Shown piece after piece: positions 26,884 to 34,071 of a DNA stretch of 64,000 nucleotides. The notes under the pieces are model-generated. The model searched no databases and was not told the origin of the DNA. It saw only the letters and a program-made list of their open reading frames with translations. The translations under genes and the position numbers were made by a program. Source of the DNA: Marinagarivorans sp. (GTDB lineage Bacteria; Pseudomonadota; Gammaproteobacteria; Pseudomonadales; Cellvibrionaceae). Each line of letters opens with the position of its first letter. Position 1 is the first letter of the stretch. Location: positions 1 to 64,000 of the forward strand of contig JANQJB010000044.1 in the NCBI GenBank assembly GCA_028281865.1, given 5' to 3'.

Positions 26884-27080
26884 AAGGTGCTGTGTTGGGT
26901 ATTTGGTTGAACACGAACACAGTTAAACGGGAAGTTTGGTGCAATTCCAACGCTGCCCCCGCAACGGTAATGGGTGTTTCTGTCAATTTTATTTGCCACT
27001 GAGGCTAAAAACTTGGGAAGGCGAAATTGCTTGAGTAAGAGAAACGTCAAGCTCACACCCAAAGCCCGGATACCGGCCTT
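26884..27080 (+). promoter_or_regulatory. Cobalamin (B12) riboswitch
   Basis: The conserved core is plain: a GGTGC start, AAACGGGAAGTTTGGTGC followed by AATTCC, the B12-box-like segment GCCCCCGCAACGGTAA, GCCACTGAGG, and the closing AAAGCCCGGATACCGGCC at 27060-27077. Such RNAs repress cobalamin uptake and synthesis genes when adenosylcobalamin or a relative is bound. About 190 bases follow before the first start codon and include a weak AGTTTTT/AAAAACT hairpin (27182-27201). The switch faces the cobQ-btuCD operon, consistent with its function. Confidence 0.92.
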
Positions 27081-27267
27081 TTTATTGCGTCTGCGTTTAT
27101 AAGGCTTGCAAGCAAGTTAGTGCAGCCAATAAAACGATGTTGCGGTGGGCGGCATCCTGGGTCGTTATTGTGCAGCTCAACAGTTTTTTATCTTAAAAAC
27201 TAAACTGCTTTTCGTCTGAGATTTTCCTACCTGTGGCATCATATTTTTATCTTTTTAGGATAATGAT

Positions 27268-27396
27268 ATGCTTTTTCAATATAAAGCTTTTTTCCGCCTA
27301 TTAGCTTTCTCTTTTGTTTATTTAAGTTCTTTTAATTGGGGCGAGGCGCTTTTGCGCCAGAGTAACCGGAAGGGGAGTTGGCAGCCGCTCGCGTAA
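27268..27396 (+). pseudogene. Remnant start of a BtuB-like receptor (signal peptide only)
   Basis: A 42-codon frame with a good ribosome site (AGGA, 7 bases before the ATG) directly after the riboswitch. Its first ~27 residues look like a signal peptide (MLFQYKAFFRLLAFSFVYL...), then the frame runs through unrelated codons to a stop. In gammaproteobacteria this position behind a B12 riboswitch is usually btuB. I infer that the receptor body was deleted and the signal peptide is left. A leader peptide is the alternative. Confidence 0.5.
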
Positions 27397-27481
27397 GATT
27401 ATGGATAGCGTATCAGAAGCAAAAGAAATTAAGCATGCTTTTAAATCTGCAGTAAAGGCGTGCAACGGAGTGGACGATTAG
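27362..27481 (+). pseudogene. btuR: 3'-terminal remnant of btuR/cobO (corrinoid adenosyltransferase)
   Basis: In the frame that ends with TAG at 27479-27481, codons from 27362 read VTGRG, then MDSVSEAKEIKHAFKSAVKA and NGVDD. These 39 residues align without a gap to the last 39 of E. coli BtuR as I recall it (ITGRG, ADTVSELRPVKHAFDAGVKA, GIDY). The other ~160 residues, including the P-loop, are absent. The frame differs from that of the preceding signal-peptide remnant, so no fusion protein is made. Its stop overlaps the cobQ GTG by one base, as in an intact btuR-cobQ operon. Confidence 0.75.
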
Positions 27482-28965
27482 TGTCTCGTGCAAAATATTT
27501 AATGGTACAGGGTACCAGTTCCGATGCAGGTAAATCTGTTTTGGTCGCCGCACTCTGCCGATTTTTTGCTAATGCTGGTGTAAAAGTTGCGCCTTTCAAA
27601 CCGCAAAATATGGCGCTAAACAGTGCCGCGTGTGATGGGGGTGAAATTGGTCGTGCTCAGGCATTGCAAGCTCTTGCATGTCGAATTACACCAACAGTCG
27701 ACATGAATCCCATTTTACTGAAGCCTTCAAGCGATACTCAAGCACAAATTATTGTACATGGAAAAGTATATAAATCGATGAATGCAAGTAGATACCACAA
27801 CTATAAAAAAGAAGCGCTGCCATTTGTATTAGAGTCTTTTAAGCGGCTTGAAGAAGAATATGAGCTGATCATAGTTGAAGGTGCAGGTAGCCCTGCAGAA
27901 ATTAATTTGCGCGATCGTGATATTGCTAATATGGGATTTGCCGAGTCTGTCGGTTGTCCAGTAATTATTGTTGCCGATATTGATCGTGGCGGAGTATTTG
28001 CACAAATTGTAGGGACCATGGAATTGCTGAGTACGAGAGAAAAAAATCTGGTGTGCGGTTTTGTCATTAACAAATTTCGGGGTGATATTACTTTATTAAA
28101 ACCTGGATTAGAGTGGCTTGAAAATAAAGTAGAAAAACCAGTTTTGGGTACAATAAATTATCTTCCGAATCTTTTTATTGATGCGGAGGATGCATTGAAT
28201 CCTCTACAAACATTTGAAAAAAGTGAAACTGTTTTTCGCGTTTGTATTTTGGTTTTTTCCCGCATTAGCAACCATACGGATTTCGACAGCTTGCGCTTGC
28301 ACCCCAATGTTATGTTGATGTGGGTGAGAGATGGGCAGCAAATTCCGCCTTGCGAGTTAATTATTCTTCCGGGCACTAAAAACGTTCGACGAGATTTAAA
28401 ACAACTATTCGCTAATTGTTGGCACGAAGCAATATTGCAACATTTACGCTACGACGGCCGCGTTCTGGGTATTTGTGGTGGGTTCCAAATGCTCGGTAAT
28501 AAAGTGGTTGACTCTCTCGGGATTGAAGATCAACCTGGCAGCGACAAAGGCATCGGACTGCTTGACTTTGAGACCTTCATTGAAAAAGAAAAGTATGTAA
28601 AACGTGTGTCCGCGCATACTGTTTCGCAAGAATTTGTAATTGATGAAGTATTCGACGCCTACGAAATCCACTGTGGGCAAAGTCAAGGGGAGCAACTACA
28701 ACGTCCATTGTTTGAAGTAAAAGATGAAGATGGTCATATTCATTGCGATGGCTGTATGTCAGAAGATGGAAAAATTATCGGCACGTATTTACACGACCTA
28801 TTGAAACATCCAGTTGTATTAGAAAAAATATTGACCTGGGCTGGCTTTGAAGGAGAGGTTTGCCACATCGATATTGAAGCTGAAAATGATCGGCAGTTAG
28901 AGCGACTGGCGCAATGCATTGAAAACTCCCTGGACAGTAAGTTTTTAGAACAATTTATGCCTTAA
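27481..28965 (+). CDS. cobQ: Cobyric acid synthase
   Basis: About 494 residues. The N-terminal ATP-binding domain has the P-loop variant GTSSDAGKS and FKPQNMALNS; the middle has VEGAGSPAEINLRDRDIANMG and DIDRGGVFA; the C-terminal class I glutaminase domain has the nucleophile motif GICGGFQMLG and a His in GTYLHDLL. The enzyme amidates four carboxylates of adenosyl-cobyrinic a,c-diamide using glutamine and ATP. I place the start at GTG 27481, which overlaps the btuR remnant stop; GTG 27460 is an alternative that adds seven residues. CobQ without the rest of the corrin pathway here suggests salvage or a dispersed pathway. It is under the B12 riboswitch. Confidence 0.95.
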   Translation: MSRAKYLMVQGTSSDAGKSVLVAALCRFFANAGVKVAPFKPQNMALNSAACDGGEIGRAQALQALACRITPTVDMNPILLKPSSDTQAQIIVHGKVYKSMNASRYHNYKKEALPFVLESFKRLEEEYELIIVEGAGSPAEINLRDRDIANMGFAESVGCPVIIVADIDRGGVFAQIVGTMELLSTREKNLVCGFVINKFRGDITLLKPGLEWLENKVEKPVLGTINYLPNLFIDAEDALNPLQTFEKSETVFRVCILVFSRISNHTDFDSLRLHPNVMLMWVRDGQQIPPCELIILPGTKNVRRDLKQLFANCWHEAILQHLRYDGRVLGICGGFQMLGNKVVDSLGIEDQPGSDKGIGLLDFETFIEKEKYVKRVSAHTVSQEFVIDEVFDAYEIHCGQSQGEQLQRPLFEVKDEDGHIHCDGCMSEDGKIIGTYLHDLLKHPVVLEKILTWAGFEGEVCHIDIEAENDRQLERLAQCIENSLDSKFLEQFMP

Positions 28966-29067
28966 CTGATGAATGAATTGATGCACTAATTTATTTGGAT
29001 CTAACGAGTCGCAGTTCGAATCTCCAGTAGAATTTATGCGTTTTATTCTTAGTAGTGAGAAAACAGT

Positions 29068-30078
29068 GTGAACAAATATTCGCGACAAACATCGTGGTTG
29101 CTTTTACTTTGCATATTGTTTGCCTGTTTTTTCTGTGCATTGCAATTTGGCGCTGTTGATATATCGGTGCGTGAATTGTTCTGGCAAAAAAACTACGATT
29201 CAACGGCAATTGTTTGGCAACTGCGCTTGCCGCGAATTTTGCTGGCTTTAAGCACGGGCGCTTTATTGGCATTGTGTGGTGCCGCAGCACAAGGATTATT
29301 TCGCAATCCACTTGCCGACCCATCTCTAATTGGCGTATCAGCCGGTGCATCGTTGGGGGCAAGCCTGGTATTGTTTTTTGGCATCACTTCGGGTTTATCT
29401 TTAAGTTTTAATATTCAATTCTCGCTTGTTTCTCTAGGGGCATTTACCGGAAGTGTTATTGCCGTTGTACTTGTTTATCGAATCGCAACTGGCGTACACG
29501 GCACCTCTGTACCGACAATGTTATTGGTTGGAATCGCAGTGAGTGCAATTGCCGGAAGCTTTACATCTCTTTTGGAGTATTTTTCCAATGACGCCACGTT
29601 ACGACGTATTAGCTTGTGGCGTATGGGGGGGTTGGACGGTGCGAGCTACTATCATGTTACTATTTCCTTTTTGTTGTTGTTTGCGAGCTTTGTATTGCTT
29701 TACAAGCTCTCCTCCCAACTCAATGCTCTGTTACTAGGAGAGCAAGATGCTCAACATTTGGGTGTAGATGTAATAAAGCTTAAGCGGGCCATTATCATCG
29801 TTATAGCGGCAGGCGTTGGAATTTCTGTTGCTTTGGCGGGTATGATAACTTTTGTTGGTTTAATCGTCCCGCATTTTATGCGCATGATAATGGGACCCAA
29901 CCACAAATATTTGCTACCCGCGTGTGTTTTGGGTGGGGCAATATTATTGTCAGCTGCTGATACCTTGTCGCGCACAGTGATTGCGCCGAGCGAATTGCCA
30001 GTGGGTTTGCTTACTGCTTTACTGGGGGCGCCCTTGTTTATTCTTTTATTATATCAGCGTCGCCAGTATCAAATGTAA
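29068..30078 (+). CDS. btuC: FecCD-family ABC permease (BtuC-type)
   Basis: 336 residues with about ten transmembrane helices. Family landmarks include RLPRILLALSTGALLALCGAAAQG, NPLADPSLIGVSAGASLG, and GLIVPHFMRMIMG with the coupling helix, then ADTLSR near the end. FecCD permeases import vitamin B12, heme or ferric siderophores. The riboswitch and cobQ upstream support corrinoid transport, hence the tentative name BtuC. It begins with GTG at 29068 and is followed after 3 bases by the ATPase. No periplasmic binding protein gene accompanies it. Confidence 0.85.
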   Translation: MNKYSRQTSWLLLLCILFACFFCALQFGAVDISVRELFWQKNYDSTAIVWQLRLPRILLALSTGALLALCGAAAQGLFRNPLADPSLIGVSAGASLGASLVLFFGITSGLSLSFNIQFSLVSLGAFTGSVIAVVLVYRIATGVHGTSVPTMLLVGIAVSAIAGSFTSLLEYFSNDATLRRISLWRMGGLDGASYYHVTISFLLLFASFVLLYKLSSQLNALLLGEQDAQHLGVDVIKLKRAIIIVIAAGVGISVALAGMITFVGLIVPHFMRMIMGPNHKYLLPACVLGGAILLSAADTLSRTVIAPSELPVGLLTALLGAPLFILLLYQRRQYQM

Positions 30079-30081
30079 ATT

Positions 30082-30852
30082 ATGAGCTTAGTAGTCAACA
30101 ATATATCGGTAAATTTAGGTAAGCGTCAGATTTTGAAAGACGTTCAGTTTGCTCTGGCTACAGGGGAATCCCTTGCAATTATTGGCCCGAATGGCGCCGG
30201 TAAATCTACTTTATTGAACGCAATTTCCGGAATGCTGCAACCGGAAAGAGGTAATATTAAATTTGAGAATAATTTAATTTCGAGTTTATCAACGGGCGAG
30301 AGAGCCAGAAAAATTGCTGTGTTATCTCAGCAGCATCAGTTAAATTTTCCATTTCGAGTGAGGGATGTAATCCAGTTGGGGCGATTCCCGCATATCACAA
30401 CCAAACATAGTGATAATGTCGTCATTAATGAGTTAATTGGAATATTGCAGTTGCATAAGCTTGAGAATAAACCGTACACTCAATTGTCCGGCGGCGAAAA
30501 ACAGCGCGTGCAAGTTGCGCGTGTATTGGCGCAAATTTGGCATGTAGAAGAAACCACGTCATCACTGCTGTTAATGGATGAACCTTTCAACTCGCTAGAC
30601 TTAAATTTTCAGCAACTTGCGCTCAATATTTTTGCTAGACTGAAGGGTGTTAACACTAACGTCGTGTGCGTAGTTCATGATATCAATATTGCGTTGAGAA
30701 ATTTTCCTAAAATTCTCGCACTTAAAGATGGGCAGCAAATTTTCTTCAAAGCCCCAGGTTGTCTTACTCAGGATGAGTTGCAGAAAACATTCTCTACTTC
30801 ATTCGATATCATTCATCACCCCAAGGATGGTATGCCGTTAGTGATTTTGTGA
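30082..30852 (+). CDS. btuD: ABC importer ATPase (BtuD/HmuV-type)
   Basis: 256 residues with Walker A GPNGAGKST (about 37-45), Q-loop LSQQHQLNFPF, signature LSGGEKQR, Walker B LLLMDEPF and switch VVHD. The segment FPFRVRDVIQLGRFPH is closer to heme-type HmuV ATPases than to E. coli BtuD, so by sequence alone heme import would be a candidate. The gene's place behind a B12 riboswitch, cobQ and a FecCD permease argues for cobalamin. Walker B ends in DEPF-N-S rather than the usual DEPT-x-x. It is the last clear gene of the riboswitch operon. Confidence 0.85.
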   Translation: MSLVVNNISVNLGKRQILKDVQFALATGESLAIIGPNGAGKSTLLNAISGMLQPERGNIKFENNLISSLSTGERARKIAVLSQQHQLNFPFRVRDVIQLGRFPHITTKHSDNVVINELIGILQLHKLENKPYTQLSGGEKQRVQVARVLAQIWHVEETTSSLLLMDEPFNSLDLNFQQLALNIFARLKGVNTNVVCVVHDINIALRNFPKILALKDGQQIFFKAPGCLTQDELQKTFSTSFDIIHHPKDGMPLVIL

Positions 30853-30896
30853 TACAAAATTTCGTCATTAAGTGTGAAACGTGAAGAGGCGCTAAT

Positions 30897-31589
30897 ATGT
30901 ACAATTATTTGACCAGATGTAGAAGTAAGAGCAATTGGATGGCTATAAAATCACAGGCTAGTTTGGTAGCGGTTTTCACTTGTTTGGCCTTGTTAATCAG
31001 CTGTCAACCGAAGGCAGCGAAGGAGTTGAGTTATGGCACCTTTGAAGACGGCGTTTACGCTAATGACTATTTAGGTTTTTCGCTCCAATTACCCGAGGAT
31101 TGGCATATACAAAGTCAAGCGCAGTTGCAAGCACAGACTGAAATGGGGCAAGATTTAATTGCGGGCGATGATGAATTACTAAAACGGCAGATGAAGGCAT
31201 CGGAGCAGCAATCTGTTTCGCTGTTTTCAGCCTTTCAGTATCAGGTTGGTCAGACACGTGAAATTAACCCCAATATTACTGGAGTTGTTGAGCGGGTTTC
31301 GCTGCTTTCCGGTGTCAAAAGTGGTGCGGATTATCATAAACATGCGAAGGATTTGTTGACCAAAGGACAGATGGATTATCGTTTTTCGACACCCGTTTAT
31401 TCTGTTTCGCTCAATGGTAAAAATTTTGATGTGCTTTATGCTGAGCTTCATTTTCAGGGCGTGGTAGTCAAACAAAAATATTATGCTTCCTTAATTGAAG
31501 ACTACATTCTGCTTTTTGTTACCAGCTATGGAAACGATCAGCAAGATAAAATGCTTGAATCGATTTTACAGGAAATCAACTTTTCATAA
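30897..31589 (+). CDS. Lipoprotein of unknown function
   Basis: 230 residues. A lipoprotein signal ends in the lipobox LISC. The start at ATG 30897 has GAAGAGG seven bases upstream; an internal ATG at 30939 would give a more usual signal length. The mature part opens with YANDYLGFSLQLPEDWHI, the entry strand of PsbP-like or DUF-type ligand-binding folds common in small bacterial lipoproteins. A helical segment (LLKRQMKASEQQ) is followed by further strands. It follows btuD by 44 bases, so read-through under the riboswitch is possible, but I have no evidence for a cobalamin role. Confidence 0.7.
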   Translation: MYNYLTRCRSKSNWMAIKSQASLVAVFTCLALLISCQPKAAKELSYGTFEDGVYANDYLGFSLQLPEDWHIQSQAQLQAQTEMGQDLIAGDDELLKRQMKASEQQSVSLFSAFQYQVGQTREINPNITGVVERVSLLSGVKSGADYHKHAKDLLTKGQMDYRFSTPVYSVSLNGKNFDVLYAELHFQGVVVKQKYYASLIEDYILLFVTSYGNDQQDKMLESILQEINFS

Positions 31590-31637
31590 GTTCTTGTTAA
31601 AAAGAGATTAACTGGGATACAACGAATTTTCCTGATA

Positions 31638-32258
31638 ATGAGTGTGGTGCCTGATAAATTAAAAATTTTTACTATTGGCTACGCTACTAAGCCTGTCAAT
31701 ATATTTGTTGATCAATTACATGAAAATGGTATAAGTGTCGTTGCGGATGTGCGATCGGTACCTTATAGCAAGACTTTTTTTGATTATCATAGGGAAAACA
31801 TAAAAAATACATTGAGGGATGCAGGGATTCAATATGTTTATTTAGGGGAGGAACTGGGGCCGAGATCAAAGGACCATGAGCATTATGATCAAAATAATCA
31901 AGTTCAGTTTGATCTACTAATGCAAGCCAGTTTGTTTCGCGAGGGAATAGAACGGTTGCATACCGGTGTTAAACGAAAATATTTAATTGCATTGATGTGT
32001 GCGGAGAAAGATCCGGCAATATGTCATCGTAGTTTACTAATAGGTTACTATTTATCAAGGCAGATTATGCAAGACGCATCTTGGTTCGTTCAACATATAT
32101 GCCACGATGGAGCAATTGAAACTCAAACAGAGCTTGAACGACGCATTGCGATGCTTCATAGCAATGAGGTTGATTTATTTATGGATGAAGAGGAAAGAAA
32201 CTCACTATCATATAAAAAACAGTTAAAACTTACTTCCTATATTAAAAAAAGCGAATAA
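31638..32258 (+). CDS. DUF488 family protein
   Basis: 206 residues with the DUF488 signature: FTIGYATKPVNIFVDQL at the N-terminus, VVADVRSVPYSKTFFDYHRENI, YLGEELGP, and LMCAEKDPAICHRSLLIGYYL, where the Cys-Glu and Cys-His-Arg pairs are conserved. It is cytosolic. The function is not established; DUF488 proteins often accompany nucleic-acid or stress genes. The C-terminus adds about 70 charged residues beyond the core. It starts 48 bases after the previous stop, so may be cotranscribed with the lipoprotein gene. Confidence 0.85.
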   Translation: MSVVPDKLKIFTIGYATKPVNIFVDQLHENGISVVADVRSVPYSKTFFDYHRENIKNTLRDAGIQYVYLGEELGPRSKDHEHYDQNNQVQFDLLMQASLFREGIERLHTGVKRKYLIALMCAEKDPAICHRSLLIGYYLSRQIMQDASWFVQHICHDGAIETQTELERRIAMLHSNEVDLFMDEEERNSLSYKKQLKLTSYIKKSE

Positions 32259-32407
32259 ATATTTTAAGTAAATTAAAGCTTATATATTAAACCGTTTTGC
32301 TCTAGCAAGTATTAGGGAGTACCGTTGCGCTTTAATCGCTGGTAGGGCTTCTAATTTTTAGCTATCATCTACCTGGCCCGGTTTGCCGTTAATTGTAGAT
32401 ATTTGGA

Positions 32408-32935
32408 GTGTTTCTACCAGTGTTTATAAAGCCAATGTTTATAAAAAGTATTTTCTTAGCTATTCCAAAATCCGTTTTGATTTCTATGGTTTTTTTGGTG
32501 ACAGGTTGCGGTAGTGGTGGTGACGGTGGGAACCAAAATCCTGACTCTAATAATAAATCTGCCCCTCCCTCAAATACGGCTCAGTTTGAATATACCTGCG
32601 ACCTTAACGGTGTCGATGGTATATTAACAATGACAGTTGAGGCTGTGCAGTCTTCCGGTATCGTCTTTGGCCCTGGGCCCAGCCCTGATATTACTGCAGT
32701 AATTGGCACTGGGGATGTAACTTATTTTACCAGTGGTGATATGATTTCAAGCGTGGAACGCTATGTGTTTACCGGGGAAAACCAGTTTGCTGACTTTACC
32801 GAAATCAGCTCAAGTGAGAGTTTCCGTGTCCGTTGGAATATCGACGGAGATATGCTTGTTATGGAGATCAACCCATTCAGTCCTGTTGGGCCGAGTTTTC
32901 AATTCTGCCAGTTAAATAGCGCAAGATATATTTAA
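32408..32935 (+). CDS. Small lipoprotein, hypothetical
   Basis: Up to 175 residues. The lipoprotein signal is clear (LISMVFLVTGC then GSGGDGG), but the start is ambiguous: GTG 32408, GTG 32420 and ATG 32435 are all in frame and give signals of different length. The mature part has a Gly/Asn/Pro-rich tether, then a compact beta-rich domain of about 115 residues with two cysteines (YTCDLN near its start, QFCQLN at its end), which probably close the domain by a disulfide. I do not recognise it. Confidence 0.6.
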   Translation: MFLPVFIKPMFIKSIFLAIPKSVLISMVFLVTGCGSGGDGGNQNPDSNNKSAPPSNTAQFEYTCDLNGVDGILTMTVEAVQSSGIVFGPGPSPDITAVIGTGDVTYFTSGDMISSVERYVFTGENQFADFTEISSSESFRVRWNIDGDMLVMEINPFSPVGPSFQFCQLNSARYI

Positions 32936-32965
32936 TTGATTACGAGAATTTATTTTAATGCTTGA

Positions 32966-32994
32966 TAATAAGGCCTCTTAACAAGAGGCTTTAT
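32966..32994. terminator. Bidirectional terminator
   Basis: AATAAGGCCTCTT and AAGAGGCTTTATT form a near-perfect stem with a 3-base loop between two convergent genes. The stop codon of the minus-strand gene (32978-32980) lies inside the hairpin. Confidence 0.65.
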
Positions 32995-33673
32995 TCGCTT
33001 CGACTGCATAGCTTGTTTGACCGATTTTCCAGCGCCCTTGCAATAAGGTTGTGATCAACACTTGGTGTGTGCCGTCTGTTCCTGTTAGCACTAATAGCGG
33101 TCCGTTAGCACTATTTTGAATTGTCCAACGACCGCCCCCTTGTCTGGTTCCCGCTACGCCGGCCCACGATCTATTGTGGCCGGTTGTTGAGTCGTATTCT
33201 CCACCAACGCTGATGCCGCCTTCCGAACTGCGATGATAAATATTGCCTGGGCATATGTGATAGTAGCCAGAGGAGCCTCCAGTCGCGCCGGAAAAAATGC
33301 TTGGCGAATAAACCCAGAAAACCCGGATGCCTTTTACGCCATTAACGTAAGCTTGCGCGTAAGCATTATTAGCAATACCAAGGGGTTCCTTGCCGGACCA
33401 ATTGCTCACCGGGCCGCCACTGATATTACCGGTTGGCGCAGCGCCGGTTTTTCCATAGTTGCCGAAGTTGTCGACGTAATAGTCGCCTGCAGCAAAACCA
33501 TAAAAGGTCAGCAGCATGCTCATTTCGGGCGCAATTTCGTGTCCATTAACGGTATATTTTCCGGTCGACGTTGAGTTTTTTGGGGTATTGGCATATGTGT
33601 TAGCTGCCGCAGAAAGAAAAGCGATTAAAAGCAATTGTCCCAAAAGACGCGTTGATTGTAATAATCTTTTCAT
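32978..33673 (-). CDS. Secreted hypothetical protein
   Basis: 231 residues with a Sec signal peptide (LLGQLLLIAFLSAAANTYA). The mature part is rich in Gly, Ser, Tyr and Trp and low in charge: AAPTGNISGGPVSNWSGKE, NAYAQAYVNGVKGIRVFWVYSP, GGSSGYYHICPGNIYHRSSEGG, GRWTIQNSANGPLLVLTG. Two cysteines (HICPG, and the last residue). This composition is that of a beta-sandwich or lectin-like extracellular protein. I do not recognise the family. It is monocistronic. Confidence 0.6.
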   Translation of the reverse strand: MKRLLQSTRLLGQLLLIAFLSAAANTYANTPKNSTSTGKYTVNGHEIAPEMSMLLTFYGFAAGDYYVDNFGNYGKTGAAPTGNISGGPVSNWSGKEPLGIANNAYAQAYVNGVKGIRVFWVYSPSIFSGATGGSSGYYHICPGNIYHRSSEGGISVGGEYDSTTGHNRSWAGVAGTRQGGGRWTIQNSANGPLLVLTGTDGTHQVLITTLLQGRWKIGQTSYAVEANKASC

Positions 33674-34071
33674 ATTTGCTCTCCGGTAACTGTGTCGTTA
33701 ATAGCCATCGTGTGAGGCTTATGATTTCATAGATTGACAGATGTGGAAATCTTTAATTTGAGAACTGAGATTTGGCCCCAGGTGATATATCGATGATCCG
33801 ACCGAAATAAGCGAATTAAGATTATAAACACTAGTAACACGCACTTTTTCCTAAAATGGTTCTCTTTTTTTAAACCATGCCTCTAGTTTTCGTGAATATT
33901 TTGGGCCGTAACGCTATTCCTTAGCTGGCAACGGCACTTTAAGCTGTCCCACGTATTGCGATCTGGGTAACGTTTTACGTCGAATGCTTGTCTGGTAATG
34001 CTCACTCCCGCAAAACTAGTAAAAACTGTAAATGCCCTCCCTGGCATTTCTCACGTTCAATAATAAAATAG
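33674..34071. other. Intergenic region with terminator
   Basis: About 400 bases between two minus-strand genes. The right part holds the hairpin listed at 34030-34049. The rest should contain the promoter of the secreted orphan; I see no open frame or RNA gene. Confidence 0.45.
34030..34049 (-). terminator. Terminator after BTRD1/beta-lactamase-fold gene
   Basis: Arms AAATGCC and GGCATTT with a 6-base loop, 23 bases past the stop on the minus strand, followed on that strand by ACAGTTTTT. Confidence 0.6.

Noticed and set aside
30082-30852. Heme importer ATPase (HmuV) as the primary name
   Set aside because: Sequence hints at it, but the B12 riboswitch and cobQ in the same unit favour corrinoid import; kept as an alternative.
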